This document shows, piece by piece, positions 1 through 8,755 of a stretch of DNA of 64,000 nt (positions are counted from its first letter, which is position 1; every line of letters starts with the position of its first letter). Under the pieces are notes generated by a model that worked only from the letters and a program-made list of their open reading frames with translations, did no database searches and was not told the DNA's origin. The position numbers and the translations under genes are program-made. This DNA is from Citricoccus zhacaiensis (lineage in GTDB: Bacteria > Actinomycetota > Actinomycetes > Actinomycetales > Micrococcaceae): contig NZ_BMLQ01000001.1 in the NCBI RefSeq assembly GCF_014645315.1, positions 677,665 to 741,664 on the forward strand, in the 5' to 3' direction.

Positions 1-1100
1 CGCACGGGATCCACGACCTGCCCGGCCTGCCGCTGGGGACCCCGGACCCGGCCGAGCCGGCCAGCCGGGTGGTGTCCCGCTACTACGGCACCTACGAGCA
101 AGACCTCGGCCTGCCGGTGCTCCGCCCCGCCAAGGTCGAGTCGGTGGTGCACCACGTGGAGCAGGACACCCCGATCCCGGAATCCACCCCGAAGGCGGCT
201 CCCAACGCGGCTCCGAGTGAACACGGCACCTTCACCGTCACCGCCTCGGACGGGCGCACCTGGCGGGCCCGCACGGTCATCAACGCGACCGGCACCTGGG
301 ACAGCCCGTACATCCCCTACTATCCGGGGATCGCCGAGTTCACCGGCCGTCAGCTGCACACCCGGGGATTCACCGCGGCCGAGGACTTCACGGGACAACG
401 GGTCCTCGTGGTCGGAGGCGGCACCTCCGCCCTGCAGTTCCTCCTCCAATTGGACGCGGCCGGGGCCCACACCGTGTGGAGCACCCGCCGCGCACCGGAC
501 TGGACGGACCGCTTCTTCGACTCTTCCTGGGGCGTGAACGTGGAGACCTCCGTCTCGGCCCGCACCACCATGGGCCTGCCGCCGCTGTCCGTGGTGGCCG
601 CCACGGGCCTGCCCGTCACGGACCAGTACCTCGCCGGCCTCGCCTCCGGGGTGCTCATCAGCCGGGGCCCGCTGCGCCGGATCACCCCCACCGGGGTGGT
701 CCTGGACGGCCCGGGGCCCGACGGCGGCCCGGCCCCCTCCCAGGGGCCCGTCGCCGATCGACTGCTCGCCTCCGGCGGCGCAGCAGCCGGCGGGCTGCGT
801 CACGTGCCCGCCCTGCCGGGCCGCGCCTGCACCACCCTGACGACCGAGGACCCACTGACCACCTGGGAGACCCCGGTGGACATCATCCTCTGGGCGACCG
901 GGTTCCGCGCCTCCCTGGACCACTTGTCCCCCGTGCACATCCGCGAGCGCGGCGGCGGGGTGGTGATGGCGGCGGACGGGGTGTCCGTGGTGAAGAGCCC
1001 CGGACTCTTCCTAGTGGGCTACGGCGCCTCCGCCTCGACGATCGGCGCCACCCGGGCGGGGCGACGGGCCGCTGTGGAGGCAGTCAGGGCCGTGAAGTAA
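1..1100 (+). CDS. FAD/NAD(P)-dependent monooxygenase-like oxidoreductase, 5' end missing
   Basis: The reading frame is open from base 3 and ends at the TAA at 1098-1100, so the N-terminus with its FAD-binding Rossmann motif lies outside the window. Visible features are NATGTWDSPYIPYYPG, typical of flavin-containing monooxygenases, and a second dinucleotide-binding motif VVGGGTSALQ near bases 410-440. The last part, GYGASASTIGATRAGRRAA, is the usual C-terminal return to the FAD domain. This supports a class B flavoprotein monooxygenase or pyridine nucleotide-disulfide oxidoreductase fold. The substrate is unknown. It is on the same strand as the Fur-katA pair, 34 bases upstream of the Fur gene. 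Confidence 0.75.
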   Translation, partial: HGIHDLPGLPLGTPDPAEPASRVVSRYYGTYEQDLGLPVLRPAKVESVVHHVEQDTPIPESTPKAAPNAAPSEHGTFTVTASDGRTWRARTVINATGTWDSPYIPYYPGIAEFTGRQLHTRGFTAAEDFTGQRVLVVGGGTSALQFLLQLDAAGAHTVWSTRRAPDWTDRFFDSSWGVNVETSVSARTTMGLPPLSVVAATGLPVTDQYLAGLASGVLISRGPLRRITPTGVVLDGPGPDGGPAPSQGPVADRLLASGGAAAGGLRHVPALPGRACTTLTTEDPLTTWETPVDIILWATGFRASLDHLSPVHIRERGGGVVMAADGVSVVKSPGLFLVGYGASASTIGATRAGRRAAVEAVRAVK

Positions 1101-1103
1101 TTA

Positions 1104-1128
1104 TGAGTAACTCAGAATATGCAATACT
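1104..1128 (+). promoter_or_regulatory. Candidate Fur-type operator and -10 element of the Fur-katA unit
   Basis: TGAGTAACTCA at 1104-1114 is a perfect 11-base palindrome around A1109, with partly matching AT-rich flanks. AATACT at 1123-1128 lies six bases before the ATG at 1135 and would make a leaderless mRNA. The palindrome would then sit in the spacer of that promoter, as expected for autorepression by the Fur protein it precedes. This is inferred from position and symmetry only. Confidence 0.5.
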
Positions 1129-1134
1129 GGAGCC

Positions 1135-1683
1135 ATGACCCAGAGCACCCCCGCCGAGACCCCTGACCGGGAAGGGCGAGCCGTCACCGGAGCCGCCCCC
1201 CTGGCCTGGGCCGCCCGCATGCGGTCGGCGGGGCTGCGGGTCACCAAGCAGCGGCTCGCGGTCCTGGACGCCCTGCACACCTCCCCACACGCCACGGCGG
1301 ACACGGTCTTGGACCATGTGCGCCAGAGCCTGCCGGAGATCACGGTGCAGTCCATCTACACCGTGCTGCACTCCCTGACCGGCGCCGGCCTGCTCCGCCA
1401 GCTGGACCTGGCCAACTCGCCGGCACGGTACGAGACCCGCGTGGCGGACAATCACCATCACGCCGTCTGCACCGAGTGCGGGCGAATCGAGGACGTCGCC
1501 TGCGCCGTCGGCCATGCCCCCTGCCTGCAGCCCTCCGAGACGCACGGCATGACCATCCGGATCGCCGACGTCGTCTATCAGGGCCTGTGCGCGGACTGCG
1601 CATCCGCCCAGCCGGCGCAACCCGCGCGGCCCACCGGGAACCTCGAGATCCCCACCAATCCCCGGGAAGCCCGCCAGGGCTGA
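1135..1683 (+). CDS. Fur-family metal/peroxide-responsive repressor
   Basis: A 182-residue Fur superfamily protein: winged helix around residues 25-95, then the metal-binding region with HHH at 107-109, CTEC at 112-115 and a second CADC at 152-155, which together form a structural zinc site. It lies 48 bases upstream of katA on the same strand. In actinobacteria this pairing (FurA-KatG, CatR-CatA) usually means a peroxide sensor that represses its neighbouring catalase. The N-terminus is about 25 residues longer than in minimal Fur proteins. Whether the regulatory metal is iron, manganese or zinc cannot be read from sequence. A palindrome just upstream suggests autoregulation. Confidence 0.9.
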   Translation: MTQSTPAETPDREGRAVTGAAPLAWAARMRSAGLRVTKQRLAVLDALHTSPHATADTVLDHVRQSLPEITVQSIYTVLHSLTGAGLLRQLDLANSPARYETRVADNHHHAVCTECGRIEDVACAVGHAPCLQPSETHGMTIRIADVVYQGLCADCASAQPAQPARPTGNLEIPTNPREARQG

Positions 1684-1731
1684 CCGGTATCCCATCCACC
1701 CACCCCGACACCACCCCTTGAAGGAGTACTG

Positions 1732-3234
1732 ATGACGGAAACGACCCCGCACGGCACCGGTTCCACCACTCAGGCCGGCATCCCCGCCGTCAGCGACCGC
1801 AACTCGCTGACCGTGGGCGCCAACGGCCCCATCGTCCTGCACGACCACCACCTGGTGGAGACCCTGCAGCACTTCAACCGGATGAACGTCCCCGAGCGCC
1901 GTCCGCACGCCAAGGGCGCCGGCGCCTTCGGCACCTTCGAAGTCACCGAGGACATCTCCCAGTACACCAAGGCCGATTTCCTCCAGCCGGGCAAGAAGAC
2001 CGAGCTGCTGGCCCGCTTCTCCACCGTGGCCGGCGAGCTCGGGTCCCCGGACACCTGGCGTGACGTGCGCGGCTTCGCCCTGAAGTTCTACACCGAAGAG
2101 GGCAACTTCGACATGGTCGGCAACAACACGCCGGTCTTCTTCGTGCGCGACCCGATGAAGTTCCCGCACTTCATCCGCTCCCAGAAGCGCATGCCGGACT
2201 CCGGCCTGCGTGACGGCACCATGCAGTGGGACTTCTGGACCCAGAACCCCGAGTCCGCCCACCAGGTCACCTACCTCATGGGCGAGCGCGGCCTGCCCAA
2301 GACGTGGCGCCATATGAACGGCTACTCCTCGCACACCTACTCCTTCGTCAACGCCCAGGGCGAGCGCTTCTGGACCAAGTGGGCCTTCGAGTCCAAGCAG
2401 GGCGTGGAGAACCTGAGCAACGAGGAGGCCGAGCGGCTGGCCGGCGCGAACGCAGACATCCACCGCCAGGACCTGTTCGAGGCCGTCAAGCGCGGCGAGT
2501 TCCCGTCCTGGGACCTGTACGTGCAGATCATGCCCTACGAGGACGCCAAGACCTACCGCTTCAACCCCTTCGACCTGACCAAGGTCTGGCCGAAGAAGGA
2601 CTACCCGCGCATCAAGGTCGGCACCATGACCTTGAACCGCAACCCGGAGAACTTCTTCGGCGAGATCGAGCAGTCCGCCTTCTCGCCGGCCAACATGGTC
2701 CCGGGCACCGGCAACTCCCCGGACAAGATGCTGCTGGGCCGCAACTTCGCCTACGCGGACGCCCAGCGCTACCGCATCGGCACCAACTTCCAGCAGCTGC
2801 CGGTCAACAAGCCGATCAACCCGGTGCACACCTACAACTTCGAGGGCAACATGTGGTACGAGCACTCCGGTGCCCGCTCCGTGTACGCCCCGAACTCGTT
2901 CGGTGACTCCTGGTCGGACGAGACCGGTCCGGTGGACAACGGCTGGGAGGCCGATGGCGAACTGGTCCGCAGCTCCTACAACCTGCACGCCGAGGACGAC
3001 GACTTCGGCCAGCCCGGCACCCTGCTGCGCGAGGTGTTCTCGGACGCCCAGCGCGACCAGTTCGTGCAGACCGTCTCCGGCGCCCTGGACGGTGTACAGG
3101 AGCCGGTGCTGTCCAACGCCTTCCAGTACTGGAAGAACGTGGACGCCACCATCGGCCAGCGGATCGAGGACGCCGTGCGCGCCAATCTGGACGGCACGAC
3201 CGTCCCGGGCATGGGCGTCGACAGCGACAGCTAA
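1732..3234 (+). CDS. katA: Monofunctional haem catalase
   Basis: A 500-residue small-subunit haem catalase that converts hydrogen peroxide to water and oxygen in the cytoplasm. The catalytic His is residue 59 in [12 protein letters not shown], the distal Asn is 131 or 132 in [13 protein letters not shown], and the proximal haem-ligand Tyr is residue 341 in [14 protein letters not shown]. Length matches clade 3 catalases, with no C-terminal flavodoxin-like domain. A good ribosome binding site (AAGGAG) precedes the ATG. The gene follows the Fur-family gene and probably shares its transcript. A strong hairpin terminator lies 15 bases after the stop. Confidence 0.97.
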   Translation: MTETTPHGTGSTTQAGIPAVSDRNSLTVGANGPIVLHDHHLVETLQHFNRMNVPERRPHAKGAGAFGTFEVTEDISQYTKADFLQPGKKTELLARFSTVAGELGSPDTWRDVRGFALKFYTEEGNFDMVGNNTPVFFVRDPMKFPHFIRSQKRMPDSGLRDGTMQWDFWTQNPESAHQVTYLMGERGLPKTWRHMNGYSSHTYSFVNAQGERFWTKWAFESKQGVENLSNEEAERLAGANADIHRQDLFEAVKRGEFPSWDLYVQIMPYEDAKTYRFNPFDLTKVWPKKDYPRIKVGTMTLNRNPENFFGEIEQSAFSPANMVPGTGNSPDKMLLGRNFAYADAQRYRIGTNFQQLPVNKPINPVHTYNFEGNMWYEHSGARSVYAPNSFGDSWSDETGPVDNGWEADGELVRSSYNLHAEDDDFGQPGTLLREVFSDAQRDQFVQTVSGALDGVQEPVLSNAFQYWKNVDATIGQRIEDAVRANLDGTTVPGMGVDSDS

Positions 3235-3249
3235 GGTCCACCAGCCCTT

Positions 3250-3280
3250 GGGCCCCGCTCCTGCTTCAGGAGCGGGGCCC
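3250..3280. terminator. Bidirectional hairpin terminator between katA and the convergent gene
   Basis: A perfect 14-bp stem (3250-3263 with 3267-3280) and a three-base loop, 15 bases after the katA stop. The stop codon of the convergent minus-strand gene (3266-3268) starts at the last loop base and runs into the right arm, so the left arm lies downstream of that gene. The hairpin may serve both genes. Confidence 0.85.
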
Positions 3281-3718
3281 TTGCGCGTCGCCGTCGAGGG
3301 GAGCGTCTGCGGCGTGCTTCCCGGACCCGGACTCGCCGACTGGTTCGGCACCGTCGATCCGCCGACCCTCCCGATCAGTCCGCACCTCCGGGTCCAGCCG
3401 GTCCGCCTCCCGCATCTGGGCATCCAATGCACTGCGTGAGGATCCCGCGTTGCGCTCGCGCTCTTCGGCCTCAGCCCGCAATTGCTGGGCCTCGTCCTCC
3501 GCAGCATCGGCATCCTGGCGGACGGCGGAGGCCCGTTTCTCCTCGGCGAGAGTGCGGCCCTGCTGCCGAGCTGCATCACCGCGGAGGTCTTCGGCCGCCC
3601 GGTGGGCCGCCTCCCGTCGCCGTTCCCGACTCCGCTTCGCCCACACGATGGCCACGGCGATGATGATGAGGGCCACCACCACGCCGATGACCAACCACAG
3701 GATCTGCTGGCTGTCCAT
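3266..3718 (-). CDS. Small single-pass membrane protein with charged coiled-coil tail
   Basis: A 150-residue protein. The start is the ATG at 3718, preceded by AAAGGA at proper spacing; a much longer open frame upstream on this strand is the shadow of purU. Residues 4-27 form one transmembrane segment (ILWLVIGVVVALIIIAVAIV). Next comes a basic stretch, WAKRSRERRRE, and about 100 residues rich in Ala, Glu, Arg and Asp, probably helical or coiled-coil and facing the cytoplasm. No enzymatic motif is visible. Similar short anchor-plus-coil proteins occur in Arthrobacter relatives without known function. Its end overlaps the katA terminator. Confidence 0.75.
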   Translation of the reverse strand: MDSQQILWLVIGVVVALIIIAVAIVWAKRSRERRREAAHRAAEDLRGDAARQQGRTLAEEKRASAVRQDADAAEDEAQQLRAEAEERERNAGSSRSALDAQMREADRLDPEVRTDREGRRIDGAEPVGESGSGKHAADAPLDGDAQGPRS

Positions 3719-3892
3719 GACCTGTCCTTTGCTGTAGCTGACGGTGTGCCGCCCACTGTGCCATAGGGTGGCCTGAGGGCCGAGGCCTGGGCCCCCAAGC
3801 CACCCAGAAGCACCATCCAGAAGCCTCGTGAGGAACCGTGCTTCCCCGACAACAATTTCATGCCCGGTGACCCAAATCACTATGGAGATAGG

Positions 3893-3898
3893 TATGCT
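3893..3898 (+). promoter_or_regulatory. Leaderless -10 element of purU
   Basis: TATGCT ends six bases before the ATG at 3905. No ribosome binding site lies between, which indicates transcription starting at or next to the start codon. Confidence 0.6.
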
Positions 3899-3904
3899 TT
3901 CCCC

Positions 3905-4825
3905 ATGAACGCATCTACCCCTGCCACCGCGTCCCACGCCACCCTGGCCGGTTCGGCCGAGATCACGGGCCACCCCATGGTGTTGTCCCTGTCCTGCAAG
4001 AACAGCCGCGGCATCGTGCATGCCGTCTCCGGCGCCCTCCTCTCGGTCCAGGGTGACATCACCGACTCCAAGCAGTTCGACTCCCCGGACACCGGCACCT
4101 TCTTCATGCGCGTGGAGTTCACCACCCCCGAGAGCCGCGAGGCGGTCGAGGCAGCCCTGGAACCGGTCCGCGAGGAGTTCGCCATGGACCTCGGCCTGTG
4201 GGAAGCCTCCCGCAAGACCCGCACCCTGGTGATGTGTTCCAAGGACGGCCGCACCCTCAACGACCTGCTCTTCCAGCAACGTGCCGGCACCCTCTCCGTC
4301 GAGATCCCGGTCATCGTCTCCAACCACCTCGAACTCCAGCCCATGGCCTTCTTCTATGGCATTCCCTTCATCCACATCCCCGTGGCCAAGGACGCCGAAG
4401 GCAACTCCAACAAGGCCGAGGCCGAGGCCAAGCTCCTGGACCTGGTCGCCGAATACGACATCGAGCTCGTGGTCCTGGCCCGCTACATGCAGATCCTCTC
4501 GGACGACCTCTGCCGCAAGCTCGAGGGCAAGGCCATCAACATCCACCATTCCTTCCTGCCCTCCTTCAAGGGCGCCCGCCCCTACCACCAGGCCCACGAC
4601 CGCGGCGTCAAGCTCATCGGGGCCACCGCCCACTACGTGACCGCCGACCTCGACGAGGGCCCGATCATCGAACAGCAGGTCCAACGCGTCACCCACGCCC
4701 AGTCCGCCCGCGAATTCGTCATCCGCGGCCGCGAGGTCGAAGGATCCACCCTCTCCCGCGCCGTCAAGTGGCACGCAGAGCACCGGGTCCTCCTCGACGG
4801 CAAACGCACCGTCGTCTTCGACTGA
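3905..4825 (+). CDS. purU: Formyltetrahydrofolate deformylase
   Basis: A 306-residue PurU. It hydrolyses 10-formyl-THF to formate and THF, balancing one-carbon units and supplying formate for PurT-type purine synthesis. An ACT domain (about residues 20-100) precedes a formyltransferase-fold domain with the catalytic Asn and His in AINIHHSFLPSFKGARPY and the catalytic Asp in DEGPIIEQ. An upstream in-frame start at 3860 exists. The start at 3905 is preferred because a TATGCT -10 sits exactly six bases before it and the length then fits the family. A gamma-carbonic-anhydrase-like gene follows after 37 bases. Confidence 0.95.
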   Translation: MNASTPATASHATLAGSAEITGHPMVLSLSCKNSRGIVHAVSGALLSVQGDITDSKQFDSPDTGTFFMRVEFTTPESREAVEAALEPVREEFAMDLGLWEASRKTRTLVMCSKDGRTLNDLLFQQRAGTLSVEIPVIVSNHLELQPMAFFYGIPFIHIPVAKDAEGNSNKAEAEAKLLDLVAEYDIELVVLARYMQILSDDLCRKLEGKAINIHHSFLPSFKGARPYHQAHDRGVKLIGATAHYVTADLDEGPIIEQQVQRVTHAQSAREFVIRGREVEGSTLSRAVKWHAEHRVLLDGKRTVVFD

Positions 4826-4850
4826 CGGTGATCAGGGGAGCCATGGCACG

Positions 4851-4856
4851 TACGCT
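4851..4856 (+). promoter_or_regulatory. Leaderless -10 element of the gamma-carbonic-anhydrase-like gene
   Basis: TACGCT ends six bases before the ATG at 4863, with no Shine-Dalgarno sequence, so the gene probably has its own leaderless transcript and does not depend on purU readthrough. Confidence 0.6.
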
Positions 4857-4862
4857 GTTGCC

Positions 4863-5384
4863 ATGGCACACCTGATCACCGTTTCCGGTTCGACGCCGGT
4901 CGCCCACGAGTCCTGCTTCCTCGCCCCCACTGCCACCCTGTCCGGTGACGTGGCCCTCGCCGCCGAGTCCTCTGCCTTCTATGGCGTCTCGGCGCGCGGG
5001 GACAGCGCACCCATCCGGGTCGGCGAGCGCACGAACCTGCAGGACAACGTGGTCCTCCACGCGGACGCGGGCTTCCCTTGCACCCTGGGCCACGACATCT
5101 CGGTGGGCCACGCCGCCGTGGTCCACGGCGCCACCGTGGAGGACGGCTGCCTGATCGGCATGTCCGCCACGGTGATGAACGGGGCCGTGATCGGGGCCCA
5201 GTCCCTCGTGGCCGCCGGCGCCCTGGTCCTCGAGGGCACCGTGGTCCCGCCGCGGTCCCTCGTGGCCGGCGTCCCTGCCAAGGTCCGCCGCGAACTCACC
5301 GAGGAGGAGCTCGCCTCCCTCGGCAGGAACTCGGCCACCTACGTGCGCTTGGCCGCGGCGCACCGGTCAGCCACCTCCGAGTAG
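4863..5384 (+). CDS. Gamma-carbonic-anhydrase-family hexapeptide-repeat protein
   Basis: A 173-residue left-handed beta-helix protein made of hexapeptide repeats, seen as regularly spaced I/V/L residues from about 25 to 140. Three histidines match the gamma-class zinc or iron ligands: His66, His83 and His88, with the last two five residues apart as in the archaeal Cam enzyme. It probably forms a trimer with metal bound between subunits. Many bacterial members (YrdA/CaiE type) have weak or undetected carbonic anhydrase activity, so the reaction is uncertain. It ends six bases before the convergent ABC transporter gene. Confidence 0.88.
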   Translation: MAHLITVSGSTPVAHESCFLAPTATLSGDVALAAESSAFYGVSARGDSAPIRVGERTNLQDNVVLHADAGFPCTLGHDISVGHAAVVHGATVEDGCLIGMSATVMNGAVIGAQSLVAAGALVLEGTVVPPRSLVAGVPAKVRRELTEEELASLGRNSATYVRLAAAHRSATSE

Positions 5385-5390
5385 TCCCTG

Positions 5391-6755
5391 CTAGCCGTCC
5401 TTGGCGGCGGCCACCTCGATCTCGCGCTCGCGCTCTTCGGCGGCCATCCGTGTCAGTTCGGCGCCAGCCTCCGCGTCCCGGGTCAGGTTCTCCCCGGTTT
5501 CCGGGTCGAAGATGTGGATGCGGGACGTGTCCACCCAGAGGTCCGTAGGCTGACCGGGGCGCACCCGTGACTCCGCGGACAGGGTGGTGACCACCTGCGG
5601 GCGCAGCTCGTCCGCGTCCATCTCCGCGGCGAGGTCGGCCAGCAGGCGCCGGACCTTCTCGTCCGGTTCGAACTCGATGTAGCCGTACTGCTCGTGCCCC
5701 AGCCATTCCAGGTGGGACAGTTCCGCCGTGAAGACCGCGCCCTTGCCCTTCTTGGCCTCGTCCACGAGTTGCGCGTCCTCGAAGAACTCCGGCCGCAGAC
5801 CGATCATGAGCAGTTCATGGCCCTTCGCCACGGCGGCCTTCTCCGCGGAGATGGGGATGTCACCGATCGGCGAGGAGAGGACGGCGCCACCCGATCCCCC
5901 TGCTCCGCCGGCGCCCCCAGTGCCCTCGGCGCTCGCCTTGAGAGTGGCGGGCAGGAAGTTCATGGACGGGGAGCCGATGAAGCCGGCCACGAACAGGTTC
6001 ACGGGCTGCTCGTAGAGTTCGCGGGGGCTGGCCACCTGCTGGAGTTCACCCTTCTTCAGCACCGCCACCCGGTCCCCCAGGGTCATCGCCTCGGTCTGGT
6101 CGTGTGTGACGTACACACTGGTGACGCCGAGCCGGCGCTGCAGCTGGGCGATCTCGGAGCGCATCTGCCCCCGCAGCTTGGCGTCCAGGTTGGAGAGCGG
6201 CTCGTCGAACAGGAACGCATCCGCCTGGCGGACGATCGCCCGCCCCATCGCCACACGTTGCCGCTGACCGCCGGAGAGGTTCGCGGGCTTGCGCTCCAGA
6301 TGCTCGGTCAGTTCGAGCATCTCGGCCGCCTTGCGCACCCGGTCGTCCACCGATCCGCCGCCGGCCCCGCCGAGGCTTCTTCCGCGGGATCCCCCGTTGG
6401 ATCCGCCGTTCGCTCCCCCGGTGGAGTCACCGGACTTTGATTTGGCCAGACGCAGCGGGAAGGCAATGTTCTCGTACACCGTCAGGTGCGGGTAGAGGGC
6501 GTAGTTCTGGAACACCATGGCCAGGTTCCGGTCCTTCGGCGCGGCCTCGTTCATCCGCGTCCCGTCGATCTGCAGCTCCCCGGACGTGATGTCCTCCAGC
6601 CCCACGATCATCCGCAACAGGGTGGACTTGCCACAACCCGACGGGCCCACCAGGATGACGAACTCACCGTCGGCGATGTCCAGGGACACATTGTTCACGG
6701 CCGGGAAGCCGTCGTCGTACTTCTTGACGATGTTGTTCAGGGTGATGGAGGCCAT
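5391..6755 (-). CDS. ABC transporter ATP-binding protein of the sugar importer (SugC/MsmK type)
   Basis: A 454-residue nucleotide-binding subunit of a carbohydrate importer. Walker A is GPSGCGKST, signature LSGGQRQR, Walker [15 protein letters not shown]-loop THDQTEA, and a C-terminal MalK-like TOBE region follows. It is the last gene of a four-gene operon. Two low-complexity glycine/serine inserts are odd. One lies inside the ATPase domain between LAKSKSG and SVDDRVRK, where MalK-type proteins have only a short helix link. The other follows LKASAEG in the regulatory domain. The family is usually 360-410 residues, so these inserts plus a charged C-terminal tail account for the extra length. 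Confidence 0.92.
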   Translation of the reverse strand: MASITLNNIVKKYDDGFPAVNNVSLDIADGEFVILVGPSGCGKSTLLRMIVGLEDITSGELQIDGTRMNEAAPKDRNLAMVFQNYALYPHLTVYENIAFPLRLAKSKSGDSTGGANGGSNGGSRGRSLGGAGGGSVDDRVRKAAEMLELTEHLERKPANLSGGQRQRVAMGRAIVRQADAFLFDEPLSNLDAKLRGQMRSEIAQLQRRLGVTSVYVTHDQTEAMTLGDRVAVLKKGELQQVASPRELYEQPVNLFVAGFIGSPSMNFLPATLKASAEGTGGAGGAGGSGGAVLSSPIGDIPISAEKAAVAKGHELLMIGLRPEFFEDAQLVDEAKKGKGAVFTAELSHLEWLGHEQYGYIEFEPDEKVRRLLADLAAEMDADELRPQVVTTLSAESRVRPGQPTDLWVDTSRIHIFDPETGENLTRDAEAGAELTRMAAEEREREIEVAAAKDG

Positions 6756-6818
6756 CGACGCTCCCTTTCTCTGCTGGTCTTACGTGCTTGGTGTGCTTTG
6801 CGTGCCTGTGTTCGCGGC

Positions 6819-7748
6819 TCAGCCCTTCACCGCGCCTGAGGTCAGGCCGGCGACGATCTGCTTCTGGAAGAGCATGACCAGCAGCACCACCGGGATGGTG
6901 ACGATGATCGCCGCCGCGGAGATGGCGCCGGTGGGCGATTCGAACTGGGAGGCGCCGGTGAAGAACGCCAGGGCGGCCGGCACGGGTCTGGCCGCCTCGG
7001 TGGACGTCAGCGAGATGCCGTACACGAAGTCGTTCCAGGCGATGAAGAAGGCGATGATGGCGGTGGTGAAGACCCCGGGCAGGGCCAGCGGGACGATCGC
7101 CTTGCGGAACGCCTGCAGCGGGGTGGCGCCGTCCACCTGGGCGGCCTGTTCGAGCTCCCACGGGATCTGCTGGAAGAACGCGGTGAGCGTCCAGATGGAG
7201 ATCGGCAGCGTCAGGGACAGGTACGGGATGATCAAACCGGGCCAGGTGTCATACAGGCCGAGCGTCCGCCACATGTTGAACAGCGGCGTGACCAGGGAGA
7301 TCACCGGGAACATGGAGACCATCAGGGAGACGGTCAGCACCACCTTCTTGCCCGGGAAGTCCAAGCGGGCGATCGCGTAGGCGCACAGGGTCGCCAGCAC
7401 CACGGCAATGGCCGTGGCGATCACGGAGATGCCGATCGAGTTCCACAGGGCGGTGAGGAACAGTTGGCGGGAGTCGCCCACCAGGATTTCCTCGTAGTTC
7501 ACCGTGGAGGGTGTGGTCGGCAGGAACTGTCCGTTGGACAGGTCCCCGGGGACCTTGAAGCTCGTGGCCAGGATGGAGGCCACGGGGAACAGGCACCACA
7601 CGGCCACGATCACGGTGAGCACCCACCAGCCGATGGTCGTGTTCCGCTTGGCACGGCGGGCCGTCTTCTGACCCTCCAGCTCCTCCGCGGTCGGGTCCGG
7701 CTCGCGGGCGGCGCGGCCAGCCGGGACTCGGGTTGCTTCGACGCTCAT
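6819..7748 (-). CDS. Sugar ABC transporter permease (MalG/SugB type)
   Basis: A 309-residue inner-membrane permease with six predicted membrane spans. The EAA loop EQAAQVDGATPLQAFRKAIVP contacts the ATPase, and the C-terminus has the MalG-like ending FQKQIVAGLTSGAVKG. An N-terminal charged extension of about 30 residues precedes the first span. Its start overlaps the stop of the partner permease by four bases (ATGA), which implies translational coupling. The ATPase gene follows after 63 bases. Confidence 0.93.
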   Translation of the reverse strand: MSVEATRVPAGRAAREPDPTAEELEGQKTARRAKRNTTIGWWVLTVIVAVWCLFPVASILATSFKVPGDLSNGQFLPTTPSTVNYEEILVGDSRQLFLTALWNSIGISVIATAIAVVLATLCAYAIARLDFPGKKVVLTVSLMVSMFPVISLVTPLFNMWRTLGLYDTWPGLIIPYLSLTLPISIWTLTAFFQQIPWELEQAAQVDGATPLQAFRKAIVPLALPGVFTTAIIAFFIAWNDFVYGISLTSTEAARPVPAALAFFTGASQFESPTGAISAAAIIVTIPVVLLVMLFQKQIVAGLTSGAVKG

Positions 7749-8755
7749 TTGCGGCCTCCCTTGGATCCGGCCAGATCAACATTGAAGACCTTGATGGCGA
7801 CGAAGGCGATCAGGGCCACGCACAGGAACAGCACCACGGAGATGGCCGAGCCGAGCCCGATCTCGAGGCGGCCGATCGAGGTGCGATAGGCCAGCAGGGA
7901 GAGCACCTCGGTGCCGTACGCGCCGTTGGTCATGATGAAGATCGAGTCGAACACCCGGAACGCGTCCAGGGCCCGGAACAGCACGGCCACCATGATGGCC
8001 GCCTTCATGTTCGGCAGCACCACCCGGCTCAGCCGCTGCCACCAGTTGGCACCGTCCACGGCGGCGGCCTCGGAGAGGTCGTCCGGGACCTGCGCCAGCC
8101 CGGCCAGGAGGAGCAGGGAGATGAAGGGCGTGGTCTTCCAGATCTCCGAGAACATGATCACCACGAGCGACGTGCCGCCCTGCGCGAACCAGTTGAGCTC
8201 GTCGCTGAACCCGGGCAGCCAGCTGAGCCAGTTGTTCACGTACCCGGAATCGATGCTGAACATGTAGTACCAGGAGTAGGCCGAGACCACGGTGATGATG
8301 CCGTAGGGCACCAGGATCACCGTCCGGACCAGCCCGCGGGTGGACTTGATGGCCTTGTGCATGATCATTGCGAGGATGAATCCGAGGATGAGCTCCACGA
8401 AGACCGTGACCACGGTGATCAGGGCCGTGACCCCCAGAGCGCTCCAGAACACTCCGTCCGTGAGGATCGTCGCGTAGTTCCTCAGGCCGATGAACTCCCG
8501 GTCTGCCGGGGCCGTCAGGCGATAGCTGAACAGCGAGTCCCAGACGGCCTGCGCCACGGGATAGAAGATGACGGCCACCATGATGACAAAGGCGGGCCCG
8601 GCGAGCCACCAGCCCAGGCGGGCCTCGGCCTTCGCGCGTTCGGAGGTCGGCGCCTTGCGACGGCCGCGGGAACCGCCCGGCGGCGCGGAGCCTCGGTGGG
8701 GATCCGCCGGATCCACCGGGTCGACCGCGGGGACATTCGTGGGAACGGCACTCAC
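7745..8755 (-). CDS. Sugar ABC transporter permease (MalF/SugA type)
   Basis: A 336-residue permease with six transmembrane segments from about residue 55 onward and the EAA motif EAAAVDGANWWQRLSRVVLP. A proline/arginine-rich cytoplasmic N-terminus of some 45 residues precedes the first span. It overlaps both neighbours by four bases, so solute-binding protein, MalF-like and MalG-like subunits are translationally coupled. It forms the heterodimeric channel with the 6819-7748 product. Confidence 0.93.
   Translation of the reverse strand: MSAVPTNVPAVDPVDPADPHRGSAPPGGSRGRRKAPTSERAKAEARLGWWLAGPAFVIMVAVIFYPVAQAVWDSLFSYRLTAPADREFIGLRNYATILTDGVFWSALGVTALITVVTVFVELILGFILAMIMHKAIKSTRGLVRTVILVPYGIITVVSAYSWYYMFSIDSGYVNNWLSWLPGFSDELNWFAQGGTSLVVIMFSEIWKTTPFISLLLLAGLAQVPDDLSEAAAVDGANWWQRLSRVVLPNMKAAIMVAVLFRALDAFRVFDSIFIMTNGAYGTEVLSLLAYRTSIGRLEIGLGSAISVVLFLCVALIAFVAIKVFNVDLAGSKGGRK

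Noticed and set aside
1084-3861. A 925-codon minus-strand open frame antisense to the Fur gene and katA
   Set aside because: GC-rich codon bias opens antisense frames; the protein is low-complexity Gly/Val/Leu/His/Arg-rich, and katA is certain on the other strand.
5880-5945. Possible tandem repeat from the GCC/GGC-rich stretch
   Set aside because: It is in-frame codons for a Gly/Ala linker in the ABC ATPase and has no unit repeated exactly more than a few times.
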